From Eulemur rufifrons (Eukaryota; Chordata; Mammalia; Primates; Lemuridae): DNA of 64,000 nucleotides. The stretch lies in the NCBI RefSeq assembly GCF_041146395.1, contig NC_090997.1, forward strand, positions 39,101,501 through 39,165,500, read 5' to 3'. The translations under genes and the position numbers were made by a program. Below, piece by piece: positions 50,341 through 61,960 of this stretch. Under the pieces are notes generated by a model that saw only the letters and a list, made by a program, of their open reading frames with translations, ran no database searches and had not been told where the DNA came from. How positions within the stretch are numbered: position 1 is the first letter of the stretch; each line of letters starts with the position of its first letter.

Positions 50341-51869
50341 TAAAATACATACCCCCTCCCCCCCGCCCCGGTTCTCCTTATGATCCTCTATCTGTACCTT
50401 ATTTGTCTTTAATTAAACTTGCTATCCTGTACTTGTTCATATTAAATCTCAGTATTTAAAAAAAACCTATGTTATTTAAATTGACTATGTCTATTTATTT
50501 ATTAATACTAGTGAGTCCCAAGGTCCCAGGCTGCAGCATCAGCTGTGTGTATACCCTGGAATTCAAACATGACTAGACATGTCTGGAAGCTTATGGAAGG
50601 AATCTGGCAGGGGCTGCTTAATTATATAAGTTAACTGGCAGCCTCCTGGGAAAGAACTAATCCTACAAGAAGAGAGAGCAGAGTCGTGCAAGTTTACTTA
50701 GAGGTCAGTGCCACAGAGTAGGGGGCTAAGTCTGAGTCAAATGCAATGTAATTATTGAGCCTGTATTCTGATCCAATCCCTGGGGGCTCGTGCAGCCAGG
50801 AGACTGCCAGTGAAGGCTACAAGTGTGTTCACTGAGATTTCCATGGTTCACTGGAATGTTCACGTCGAGTCAGCAGACACTGCAGCACGGGCCAGCCTAG
50901 ACAGCTTACTGCCCAGGGCCCTGCTGGGGTGGGTCACCATGGCTTGGGTGCAGGCATTGGAGTCCTCAACAGATGCAGGGATCAGGAGTTGAAAGGGTAA
51001 AGGCTTACCATGCAGTGGCCAAGAAGACTGCTTCAAAGCACATCTGAGGGAGGAGCCTACTTCAGAGTTCCTGGAGAAACTTGGGGGGAAGTAGCTGAGG
51101 ATAATAGAGTTCTGTGGTAGCAATTGGAAGCAGAATCAGGGGAATACCAACACATTTGCTCAATTCTCAATTGCCATCAATTTGCAAATGTATCAACCAT
51201 TTAATAAAATTATTTGAACAAATCAAATACTACATTATGTATTTTTAAAATGAACTGGCAGTAGAATTTATTTAAACATCCAATCATGTACAACTTTCTT
51301 CTTCAGTCATTGTCAAAGTTAGAAGCAAAGCCTTTTCTCACATCAGGGTCCATAGAGCTTTCTGAATTATTTTGGCTGTTTACGGTTATATGTAGCATCC
51401 TAGGCACACTGCTTTTTAAATTCATGTAGTTTTAGGATTGAGAAATGCTGGCATTTGATCCACATTCCTGGTGGGCTAAACTTGAGTTACATTTGTTCCT
51501 AAATTACTAACTCAGTTTGAATAGCTTTTTTTGAATATCACCAAAAAATCTTTGATGTTCAGTGTTGAGGAGTGATAATTCTTTAATTACCCATTGAAGT
51601 TAGTATTTTTTGAGGACTTCCTGCATACTGGTCCTTATGCTTACAGAACTGATATTGTGGAGAGAAAGGTGAGAACAAAAACAAGCAGACATATAAATAA
51701 ATAAAATTTTAAGAAATGTCAGCAATAAAACTTCCACCAGGGGTTAGAGGACTCTCTGAGGAGGTGATACATAAGGTGAGCCTTAGAGGATGAAAGTCAG
51801 CCCTGCTGTGAGTGGAAGGAAAGCTTCCTGTGCACAGACCCTTCTACAGGTGAAAATCTTATCTATTCA
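50341..51869. other. Intron 1, mostly unrecognised
   Basis: Possible L2-class traces at about 51590-51830 (CTCTGAGGAGGTGATACATA). The block 50660-51130 is unique to my eye. No gene. Confidence 0.35.
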
Positions 51870-51990
51870 TTAACAAATGTTTAGCAAGACAGACAAAATC
51901 CCCTGTCCTTGGGGAATTTATATTCTAGTAGGAGGAGGTGGATGAATACATATAACATATAGCTTGTCAGATGCTAACTGCTATGGTGAA
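51870..51990 (-). mobile_element. L2 3' end, inverted
   Basis: 'TTCATTAACAAATGTTTAGC', GACAAAATCCCCTGTCCTTG, GGGAATTTATATTCTAGTAG, then CTTGTCAGATGCTAACTGC. Confidence 0.75.
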
Positions 51991-52040
51991 CAATAAAGCA
52001 TTGAGAGTTGTGGAGTGGCCAGGTAAAAGTATAAAATGGA

Positions 52041-52313
52041 GGCTGGGCCTCCCTGTAATATCAGCACTTTGGGAGGCGGAGGCAGGAGGATTGCTTAAGC
52101 CTGCCTGGGCAAAATAGCCCAACCTCGTCTATACAAAAAGTAAAAGAAGAATTAGCCGGGTGTGGTGGTACATGCTTACTGTCCCAGCTACTCAGGAGGC
52201 TGAGGCAAGAGGACTGCTTGAGTCCAGGAGTTAGAGGTTTCAGTGAGCTGTGATGATGCTACTGCACTCTAGCCTGGACAAGAGAGCAAGATTGTCTCAG
52301 GAAAAAAAAAAAA
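52041..52313 (+). mobile_element. Alu SINE (old type), diverged
   Basis: GGCTGGGCCTCCCTGTAATA, with the GTGGCTCACG part lost, then 'AGCACTTTGGGAGGCGGAGG' and a right arm with GAGCTGTGATGATGCTACTG. Short A tail. Confidence 0.88.
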
Positions 52314-52391
52314 GTTTAAATTTGAGTGGTCCCAGGAAGAGCTTACCAAGAAAGTGAAGTTTGAACCAGAGATAAAGATGTGTGGTCCAAC

Positions 52392-52722
52392 CCAAAGGTT
52401 GGCAAGCTTTTTCTGTAAAGGGCAGCTAGTCAATATTTTAGGCTTTGGGGCCCACACAGTCTCTGTTGCAACTACTGAGCTCTGCCATTGCGGGACTAAG
52501 CAGCCATAGACAATGTGTAAATGAATGAGTGTTTCTGGGTTCCCATACAGCTTTATTTATGTACACTGTATTTCATATAATTTTTACATGTTGTGAAATA
52601 CTATTCTTTTGATTTTCTTCTCCCAACTATTTAAAAATATAAAGGCCATTTTTGGCAGCAGGCCATACAAAAATGGTGAGCTAGATTTGGCCCATGGGTC
52701 GTATTTTGCTTTACCCTCCCCA
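52392..52722 (+). mobile_element. hAT-type MITE, long copy
   Basis: 'AAAGGTTGGCAAGCTTTTTC', TGTAAAGGGCAGCTAGTCAA, 'CTCTGTTGCAACTACTGAGC', GCAGCCATAGACAATGTG, then a right end with 'AGATTTGGCCCATGGGTCGT'. Same family as 20345-20502, with about 100 bp of extra internal sequence. Confidence 0.8.
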
Positions 52723-54414
52723 CTGCCAGTCTAACACAAGAGATTTAGCGTTCCCTTTAATTGCTTTGTATGGTGTTTAATGCTATATGTTTGAATGGTA
52801 AAGTGGAATACAACTTTCATCCTTTTGTAGATACCTTCCTCTCTTAGGTCCAACACCTTGGTTGTTGCTTTATGAAGAATATAATGACATTTCTTCTGTT
52901 TATCCAGCGACATCCAGTGACAAATATTCACTCACTCACTCATATTAAATATTAAAAGTCTTATGGCTTTTATTTCCAGGCTCTACTTGGCAGTAATATC
53001 TTTTATTTTCAATCCTTCATTGTAAGACAGTATTTCTGAATACATTTTAAAATAGCCATTAAGAATTTTATCAGGTAGCATTACATTTGGGTGCAAGCTG
53101 TAGAAAACTGGATAAAGAGTGGCTTAACCTATTAAGGGTTTATTTGTCTATGACAGAAGGTGCCAACTAGGCTGTGCAAGAAGAGACTGGGGTGGCAGCT
53201 GCAAAATGCCATTAAGGACCCAGGCTACTATCTTTCTGCTTGACCATCCTTAGCATATGGTGTTTGTTTTCACATTTGTGAAGCGGTGTCTGCACCTCTA
53301 GGCACCCTGTCTGCATTTCTGCAAGGAAGAAAGGGGAAGGGAGAAGGGGAAAAGTCACTTTGTCTTTTCATTCATTCAAGTGAAGCCCTCCCACGAGCCG
53401 TCACTGGCCAGACCTGTGTCATGTGATCACTTCTAGCCATAGAGACCTTTGAGTAAACTAGGTTTTGTAGCTGAGCACATTGCTCTTCTAAATAAAACCA
53501 GGCTTCTGTATTAAGAAAGCATGGGAGATTGGTTACTGGGTAAATAACTACCATTGTTTTCTTCTAAGTGTGTTTAAATAAAAACAAACAGGTGAGTTAC
53601 AGGTACCTTCCACCCACAGGTAAATAGACGTAGATGAAGGCAGTGACTCTTGGCCATAATCTACTTTTCTTCCATTTACTTAGAAAATTCCTTTTGATAC
53701 TGATTGTAAGGTGCATTTCATTTCAGAAAAGTTGAAATGTGGGGAGAATAAAACTGACTGTGTGAAGGAAATGATTGTGGATGTTATTGTTATTTGGACT
53801 CTGGGATTATGCCCAGCACATGAAGTACCCTTGACAGCTTCCTGTTGCTTCTCTGTTACCTGGGGCCCCACCCAGCAGGCCCGTGTGTTCTCCCAGGTCC
53901 CGGCTTCCTGAACTGCCCGTGCCCCTGCCACCCAGCCTGGGCTCCCACCATTCCAGGCTACATTCACCTCTGCAAATCCCACAAACAGCCCATGGTGGTG
54001 TGACTCATCTTCCTTCCTGAAGCTAATGGCCTGGACATCCACTTGAAAACTTCCTTCTCTGGATTACTTTCTCCCACCTTGTTTATTTGGGTGATTTGCT
54101 ATTTACCTAATTGTCTGTGGTTTTAGCTATTTGGTCTTTTCATTTCTTCTTTGTAATCATCTGCCCTTTCTTCTAAGTATAAGGAAACATGGAGGCCAAG
54201 GAGGAACAAAATGGTTTGAGTTCTGCTTCATGTCACATTGGAAAAACTTGATTTATATAAAGCATCACATCTCTGGGGTGGGTACTGCTCGTGTCTCTTA
54301 TTTGTCTATCTGTCTCTCTCTCTCAAAATATATTTCTTCTATTATATTTAATCTTCTGAATATTATAGCACATTTATAACGTCAAAAAATTTTAAGTAAA
54401 ACTCTTGTCTCACT
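52723..54414. other. Intron 1, nothing recognised
   Basis: No gene or clear repeat. Confidence 0.35.
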
Positions 54415-54730
54415 TTGTCTCCTCACCCAGTTTCTATTCCCTCAGCCCTTGGATAACCACTTTTCTTGGTTTCTTGTGTGATCTTCAAGAGTTTTTAAAG
54501 AACAAATACAAATAAATACAAATGTGTTCCTATTTTTCTCCATTTTTTTTTTCTAAAAAAGTGGGCCTAGTCTACACACAGTTCTATTCCTTTTTGTTTG
54601 TTTGTTTGTTTTGTTTTTTAATCTAATCTATCTTAGAATTTAGGAGATCTTTTCATAACAGTGTTGATAGGACATACAGCACTTCTCCTTTTTTCTTTTA
54701 TGCTGCATACTATTAAAATGGTATCTTTGA
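54415..54730 (-). mobile_element. Probable ancient L1 3' fragment
   Basis: 'CAGCCCTTGGATAACCACTT', a (TTTG)n run at about 54593-54618, then 'GAGATCTTTTCATAACAGTG' and a TGCTGCATACTATTAAAATG end, similar in order to the fragment at 10440. Confidence 0.4.
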
Positions 54731-54879
54731 AACACAAACCTGGCCATGTCCCCCCTGCATCCCTCATTTAAAATAGAGATAACATCACTCACATTTTACT
54801 GGTTAAATGTGATTAATTTACCAATTAATGTACATGATTAATTTTCATATACAATTTTCAAATATAGGCCATAAGGAGG

Positions 54880-54990
54880 GAGGGGTGCTGAGACATGGGC
54901 ACTTTCAGATACTGCTAATGGGAGTGTAAATTGCTGTGGCCTTGTTGAGAGCGGTTTAGCACGGGTCCATCGGGAGCCTGAAAAATGTCT
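54880..54990 (+). mobile_element. L1 ORF2-end remnant
   Basis: 'CAGATACTGCTAATGGGAGT', GTAAATTGCTGTGGCCTTG, TTGAGAGCGGTTTAGCA resemble the L1 ORF2 3' region (TGCTGGTGGGAATGTAAAT). Confidence 0.5.
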
Positions 54991-55059
54991 CTTCCTTTGT
55001 TACCTGGGTTTCATTCACAGGGCTTTGGCCTAGAGTAGTATGAGAGATATAGTTAAAGA

Positions 55060-55100
55060 TGTTGCTATGGTCTAAATGTTTGTGTCCCCCCAAAATTCAG
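55060..55100 (+). mobile_element. MaLR LTR 5' end remnant
   Basis: 'TGCTATGGTCTAAATGTTTG', TGTCCCCCCAAAATTCA matches the first 40 bp of MLT1/MST-type LTRs and then stops. Confidence 0.6.
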
Positions 55101-55278
55101 GGAAACAATAAGATCTATCTTCCAGGGTCTTAAGGAGAAATTAAGTAGGATAGATGATGCTTTTCTTGCAAGGCAAAGTTTCAAAGTACTCTAGCTAGAT
55201 TTCTGAAATTGTTTATCCATAAGGCACAAAAAGTTAACTTTTTCAGAAATGAGAAATGGTTTAGTTCAAGAAATTGAA

Positions 55279-55609
55279 GGGCCGGGCGCGGTGGCTCACG
55301 CCTGTAATTCTAGCACCTCTGGGAGGCCGAGGAGGATTGCTCGAGGTCAGGAGTTTGAGACCAGCCTGAGCAAGAGCGAGACCCCATCTCTACTAAAAAT
55401 AGAAAGAAATGATCTGGACAGCTAAAAATATATAGAGAAAAAAATTAGCTGGGCATGGTGGCATATGCCTGTAGTCCCAGTTATTCGGGAGGCTGAGGCA
55501 GGATTGCTTGAGCCCAGGAGTTGGAGGTTGCTGTGAGCTAGGCTGACGCCATGGCACTCTAGCCTGGGCAACAGAGCGAGACTCTGTCTCAAAAAAAAAA
55601 AAAAAAAAA
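55279..55609 (+). mobile_element. Alu SINE, lemur type
   Basis: Forward dimer from GGCCGGGCGCGGTGGCTCAC to an A19 tail, with the linker GGACAGCTAAAAATATATAG. A 9-bp gap in the left arm (GCCGAGGAGGATTGCTCG). Confidence 0.95.
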
Positions 55610-56096
55610 GAAGAAGGAGAAATTGAGATAATGCCACTATCAATTTGCATGTATACTCAGACAGTAGTTCTTTCATCTTATACTATTATGGAGCTTAAAG
55701 ATATCCTATTTTGCTAGTTTTTTATTTCTGTCCATACTAACCACACTGTCTTGTTAGTCATTCATAGACTTCAATCCAGTGACCAGAATCTCTTTGCTTA
55801 TAGCATATAAACAAATTTCCAACCTCAGAGACACATGTCATTGAAGCTTTCTGGAGGGAGTTGGCAGGAGGATTGGTGGAGGTAATCAGTATGTGAGAGT
55901 TTGTTCTGTAGTCATCTCGTTTTTTATGACGAGAGGTCTTACTGGCTGATTCACCTCTCAGAATGATTCTTTTCTCTGGTCATTATAAAATTACTTCACC
56001 ACTTAAGTTTGTTCTTTATGCAGACTTCCCGGAATCACTTAGAGAAGGCCAGCTGGCTTTCTCGTGTTTTACATGCTGTGTTTAAGACAGTGAATA
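55610..56096. other. Intron 1, nothing recognised
   Basis: No gene or repeat recognised. Confidence 0.35.
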
Positions 56097-56461
56097 CAGT
56101 AGTCCCTCCTTGTCTGCATGATTGCTTTCAGTGCTTTCAGTTACTTGAGGTCATCCACGGGTCCGAAAATATTAAGTGGAAAATTCCAGATATAAACATT
56201 TCGTAAGTTTTAAATGGACCACCATTCTGAGCAGTGTGATGAAATCTTGCGCCATCCCACTCTGTTCTGTCCAGAATGGAATCATCCCTTTGTCCAGTGT
56301 TATCCATTCTGTACATGCCACCTGCCTGTTTGTCACTCAATAGCCATCTTGGTTATCAGATCGAAAAAACAATCTATTTAGGGTTCGGTCCTATCCGTGG
56401 TTTCAGACATCCATGGGGGGTCTTGGAACATGTCCCTCATGGATAAGGGAGGACTACTGTA
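56097..56461 (+). mobile_element. Tigger-type MITE (MER8/Tigger2-like)
   Basis: 'ACAGTAGTCCCTCCTTGTCT' at the left and 'GATAAGGGAGGACTACTGTA' at the right form terminal inverted repeats next to TA. Interior 'GGTCCGAAAATATTAAGTGG' then AAAATTCCAGATATAAAC, 'GAATCATCCCTTTGTCCAGT' and GGTTATCAGATCGA match the Tigger2-type order. The transposase region is deleted. Ends about 750 bp before exon 2. Confidence 0.85.
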
Positions 56462-57208
56462 TGGTCATCTCACCTACATTGGTTAATACCTACCCTTAAA
56501 TTAGACGATAGTAACATTTTGAAAACCTGCAGACGTGTTTGCAGCTCAAGAGCACACCTGACCCCTAGTGACTGAAGCGGGAAACGTGAAAGGTGAGAGG
56601 AATGAAAAGGGTTAGGAAGCAGAGTTTAAAGTAAGATGGCACTCGTCGTTTACTCTCACCGTAGGAGTGGAGAACGTTTTTCTCTTGTGAATTGATGAAA
56701 GGATGCTTTTGTGATAGCAACTACAGCTATGGAATATCTGAAGAAGCTGCTGAGGGGAATAAAAATGTTGCTGCTGTCATGAATCAATGAAATGCCAACA
56801 TCTCAGAGGGACTATACGTGGTTTTCAGGTGGTTTTGGGCAGAGGGAGCTTTCACAACTGTAAATGTCAGCTTCTTGTGAGGGTGAGGGTGGGTGGGATG
56901 GGAAGTGACTATGGCTCACTGAGCACTAAGTGAATCTCTCACCCCATTGTCTGTTCCTTCCACGCAGTCTATTGTGCCTCAGGGTTCTGGGGAATCCAGG
57001 TGAAGAAATCACTGTGTTAGGACTGGGTTAGGCTTAGTCCTCTGCTAATATCCAGTGAGTGGACAGTGTGGGACACCTTCATAAATCACCTCTTCTTTTT
57101 GTGTCAGTGACCTCTGACAATGAGAAATCAAGTCTAGGTCAATTTGGAAATATGTACATACTGTTTCAGATGAACGTTTCTCCTGATTTGTTTGTCTTCT
57201 CTCTTTAG
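56462..57208. other. Intron 1, 3' end before exon 2
   Basis: Apparently unique, ending in the polypyrimidine tract and AG (57207-57208). No other exon. Confidence 0.4.
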
Positions 57209-57679
<471 letters not shown>

Positions 57680-57717
<38 letters not shown>

Positions 57718-57728
57718 CGTGCATGTGT
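57680..57728. repeat. (GT)n(GC)n alternating tract
   Basis: 49 bp of unbroken purine-pyrimidine alternation: GT repeats, then GCGCGCGCGTGTGCGTGCAT. It lies 286 bp downstream of the exon 2 donor and is Z-DNA-prone in principle. Confidence 0.95.
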
Positions 57729-57944
57729 TCATTGTGTTCTAAATTTTGAGGCATATTTTTTGATTAATACATTTTGGGGGGCAGAGTGGAAGGGGTAATT
57801 ATTTTTGAATCTTTATCCCTCTATGATGTAAATAACTGCTAATGGCTAATTATAAACCAGAGTTACATTTTTTATGAAAATGAGCCAAGGGATCATTGTG
57901 AACATCTGTGCATATCATATATGAGCATATATAATAGGTATATA

Positions 57945-58028
57945 CAAAGGCTGTCCGGCAAGTATCCAGCCATTGTTAAATATAATGAGCGCAGTTGCAT
58001 GGCTGGATACTTGCCGGACAGCCCCTCG
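57945..58028. mobile_element. Mariner-type hairpin MITE (84 bp)
   Basis: Arms at 57949-57973 and 57999-58023 are perfect 25-nt inverted repeats beginning GGCTGTCCGGCAAGTATCC, separated by 25 nt. TA dinucleotides flank the element (57943-57944 and 58029-58030), as expected of Tc1/mariner insertion. There is no coding capacity; it would need a transposase in trans. Perfect arms suggest a young element. I recall GGCTGTCC-type ends among mariner-like elements but cannot assign a family. Confidence 0.85.
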
Positions 58029-58499
58029 TATGCATGTTCTCTCTCCCTATCTATATGTATATGTAGCTAGAAGTACCATATGTAGCTATATGCTGCATGT
58101 AGCATGTGAAAAGATGAAGTTACGTTTATGTACTTACCATATCTACCTTCATACTCTCATACTTCTTAAGAAAAAAAAATGAGAAACTTCTTTCTAATGA
58201 GTAAGTTAGGATTTGCCTTTTGTCGTAGCTCTAAGTACCTAAGTCAGTATTTGTTTTGGGACCTGTACTACAATTCTTTAAGGATGGCTTAGAGAAGGAA
58301 AAGGAGCTAAATGCCAAGGTGCTTGAGATGAAATAAATAGTTGGGTTGTCATTAGGGTGCAGAAAGGGATAACAGAGCGCTTTTGATGGCTACAAAGAAA
58401 GCAGTTCCCTTCTCCCGTGTGCCTAAAGGAGAATGAGAAGTTGGAACATAAAGCCATGAGTAGATTATACACAGACTTCTCACCTGTGGCATCGTGAAC
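58029..58499. other. Intron 2, nothing recognised
   Basis: No gene or repeat recognised. Confidence 0.35.
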
Positions 58500-58635
58500 A
58501 TGGTACTAGACCTGACTTGCGAGTTTTAGCACTACCTTATGTTGGCTGTGACACCTTTGGAAAGTTATTTATCTCTCTTAGCCTTAGTTTTCTCATCTTT
58601 AAACAAAGGATTATAATATCTGTCATAGAGGATAT
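58500..58635 (+). mobile_element. MIR SINE fragment
   Basis: 'GTGACACCTTTGGAAAGTTA', TTTATCTCTCTTAGCCTTAG, TTTTCTCATCTTTAAACAAAG. Forward MIR core. Confidence 0.8.
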
Positions 58636-58889
58636 CTGTGACTGTTTCTAAAGCATTTCTTAAGTATTATTATATAAAAATAAAGATTATTATTTTTGTG
58701 TGGTTTTTTTTTAATATTATGATCTCATATTTTACTAGGGGAAGTGTGGAGTAACCAAGTGTATCCTGTTCGTGATTATAGAGGACAGAAAATGTGCCTG
58801 GAGACCAAAATTGAAAATATTTGTACACTGTACAGTTCAAAATAAAGTGAAGTTGTAAGTCAAATAGTGTTGGAAGGCTTAAAACAAAA

Positions 58890-59470
58890 ATCCAGCAGTT
58901 TTCTGTCCCTCAGACTTTGAGGGTATGAAAATGCCTTTATTCTGGTCTTATAGTTGAGTGACAGTTTCTGGGTGTAGAATTCTAGGTTGGGAAGAATTTG
59001 GATGGTAATTGCTTCATTATCCTCTGGTTTTCCAGTGCTGCAGTTGAGATGTCTAATGCCATTTTCCTTGATCTTTTATGTTTTTGTCTTTGTTTCTTTG
59101 ATGCAGATTTTTAAGATCTCTTATCCGTCTGCATATACTAAAACTTTTTTGGTGAATTACCATGGTGTATGCTATTTTTTATTCATTGTGCTGAGTGCTC
59201 AGTGTGCCATTTAATCTAAGAAATTGTATGATTGATTGTGTCTTATATTATTTTTCTTAAAAATTTTCTCCCTACTTTTTTCTTTATTCTCTTTCTCTTG
59301 AGTGCCTGTTAATTTGGATATTGGATTTCTTACATTGATTTTCTAACATTTTCATCTTTTTTTTTTTTTTATATTGTCCGCCTCTTTGACTTTTTGTTCT
59401 TTCTGAGAGATTTTTAAAATTTACCTCTTAATCCTTTCATTGAATTTATGTCATCTTTTTGCTTCCCGTT
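58890..59470 (+). mobile_element. Old L1 (L1M/HAL1-like) fragment
   Basis: 'GTTTCTGGGTGTAGAATTCT', AGGTTGGGAAGAATTTGG, 'TTATCCTCTGGTTTTCCAGT', GCTGCAGTTGAGATGTC, then 'TTGGATATTGGATTTCTTAC'. Order follows old L1 sequence. No intact frame. Confidence 0.6.
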
Positions 59471-60009
59471 TCTTGCTCTCTGATATTTTCTTTTTAATAA
59501 TGTTGTGTTTTTATGACATGAATGCAAGATCTTGACTCAATAAAGATATTAAACATGATTTCTTTGAAGTTTTCTTTTGTTACCAGTATTGTCCCTGTTT
59601 CCACTGATTTTTTTTGTTTTTCACTTTGTGTAAGTTGCCAGTATCCTTTTCAATTATTTGCAATAAAGAACCCAAACTGGCATAACCTGGTTTATTCTTG
59701 TTGAATCCCTGGAGTGTCCCACTGTCAGCAAGAGTCTTTTCTGGGAATGTGGCTTATGGGATTCTAAAAGTAAACACCCCAACACTTAGGTTCTTCTGAT
59801 GGGTTTTAATGTCTGATTTGGATTTTGGAAAGCTCAGGTCCTCTTGTCCAAGTGTTAAATCTTTGCTCTCTCCCTGTGGAACTGGCACATGTGGAATGTA
59901 CCAGAAATGAAAACATATCCATCTGCACAAAAGGAAGATACCTACTCCCCTCTCACTTCTTTTCTCCCTCTCCAATCAGCATGTAGTTGATTTGGATTTC
60001 TTTATATAT
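59471..60009. other. Intron 2, nothing recognised
   Basis: T-rich. No gene or repeat. Confidence 0.35.
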
Positions 60010-60690
60010 TTTTATTAAAGGCATTTTTATTTTGGTAAAAAACATAGAATTTACCATTTTCAATATGTACAGCTCAGTAGTATAAAATATATTCACATTG
60101 TTGGGAAACAGATCCCTAGAACTTTTTCATCTTGCATGACTGAAACTCTGTATCCTTTTAACAACTCCCTTTTGCCCCCTCCCCCAGCCCCTGCTAACCA
60201 CCATTCTACTTTCTATATCTGTAAATTTGACTGCTTTAGATACCTTACATAAGGGGAATCATATAATATTTGTCCTCTCATAACTGGCTTCTTTCACTTA
60301 GCATAACATCTTTAAGACTCATGCATGTTATAACATGTGAAGATCTCCTTCCTTCTTAAGGCTGCATAGTATTTCATTGTATGTATATACCACATTTTGT
60401 TTGTTCATCCACTGATGGATATTTGGATTACTTTCACCTCTTGGCTATTGTGAATAGTGCTGGTATGAACATGGGTGTGCAGATATCTTTTTGAGACTCT
60501 CTTTTTAGGTTTTTTTGATATATATCTAGAAGTGGGATTGCTGGATCATATGGTAGTTCTATTTTTAATTTTTTAAGGAACAGCCAGTTTTCTGTAGCAG
60601 TTGCACCATTTTATAATCCTACCAACAGTGCACAAAAGTTCCAATTTCTATACATCCTCACCAACACTTGTTATTTTCTGTTGTTTTTTC
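60010..60690 (-). mobile_element. L1 3' end, inverted
   Basis: 'AACATAGAATTTACCATTTT', CATCTTGCATGACTGAAACT, 'GCCCCTGCTAACCACCATTC', ACTGGCTTCTTTCACTTAGC, GAAGTGGGATTGCTGGATCA, 'TCCTACCAACAGTGCACAAA', CTCACCAACACTTGTTATTT. A well-preserved inverted L1 3' end, 5'-truncated. Confidence 0.93.
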
Positions 60691-60910
60691 AAATAAGACT
60701 GCAAACTTTTGGTTTATATACTTTCTCTTTTCTTAAAAGTAGCTTTAAATTTTTTAAATCATGTTATTAATCATTGTATATATACCATTTTGTGCCCTGC
60801 CTTATTCTCTAACAAAAATAGATTCCATATCATTGTAAACTTATTTTTTAGAGGTTGCATGCTATTCCCTTGGTGGCTTATTATAATTAATCATTTCCGT
60901 ACCGTGGGCT
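60691..60910 (-). mobile_element. Possible ancient L1 fragment
   Basis: 'AGATTCCATATCATTGTAAA', GAGGTTGCATGCTATTCCC and 'GGGCTATTTAGTTTGTTTCC' resemble the class seen at 10440 and 54415. Low certainty. Confidence 0.4.
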
Positions 60911-61549
60911 ATTTAGTTTGTTTCCAGCCACTTGAAATAACAGTGCATTACTGGCAAGCTGTTCTGAAGGGTACATTAAATTGAATGCTCTTTTAGGAAG
61001 TGCATTTTCATTTTGGACTATTTCCACTCTTCTTCCTTAGAGTCCTCTGTCAAACAACAAAAATATCCCAAGATATGAGGGATTATTGTTGGTGGCCCCA
61101 GGATCTGGGTTCAAGGTCAAGAAAAACTCACTTGATGAAATGAAAATTAATAAAAATTAAAACAAGATGATTATTATATGTGTTGCTAGTAAAACCGGAG
61201 TTGGGATTCTCAGTGCTGGGTGGTGCCCAAAGTCATGGAATGAAGACTGTCCATCTGCCCAGAATATCCATTTGACTTGAAGTGGTCACATTTGAGAAAC
61301 CCTGGATTAGCTGTTTCCTAAGTCTTCCTCCTGACAATTAAGTGTATCCTCTGGCAGAATAGAGTAGAACATAATGATGGACAGAATTGTTGACCTATGT
61401 TGTAGCCTATCTGCAGTAATTATGTGTTAACAGAACTCTGTTTAGAGTCAGGAAAAAAAAAAAAAAAGCTAAAGTCCAAAATTTTTATCATTTGTCCATA
61501 GGAGATTGTGCTCTATTTCTAAAACATGGCTGTTATTTAGGATTAATGG
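60911..61549. other. Intron 2, nothing recognised
   Basis: No gene or repeat recognised. Confidence 0.35.
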
Positions 61550-61960
61550 CTATATCAGCTATGAAATACTTAGAGCAAAGCCCTAAAAATCACTCCCACA
61601 CCTGTTTTCCTCACCTCATACACCCAGTTGGTTATCAAATCCCGCAACTTTTACGTTGTACATAATTCTATCCTATTTCACTCTCAAAACTCAACTAAAA
61701 AAGTGTGCTGTTATTACACTTTCTCTAATTATGACTCTGGTTATTATTTCCCCTCCCCTATGCCCAGCAAACATGTGCCTTATTACTGCTATTATGACAT
61801 TTGTCTCATAGAACTTTTGTCTTTGCCTTCAGTGAGTCTCTGAGCACTCTTGACTCTGTTTATATTATATTTATCTTAGTATCTGGTACCCATTAGAATG
61901 CTAGGAACATGGAACATACTTAACAAACATGGTTATGAGAGTGGATGAATGCGCCTACAC
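61550..61960 (+). mobile_element. L2-like fragment
   Basis: A pyrimidine-rich body, then 'TTATTACTGCTATTATGACA', TAGTATCTGGTACCCATTAG and AACATGGTTATGAGAGTGGATG, weakly matching an L2 3' end. Confidence 0.4.
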
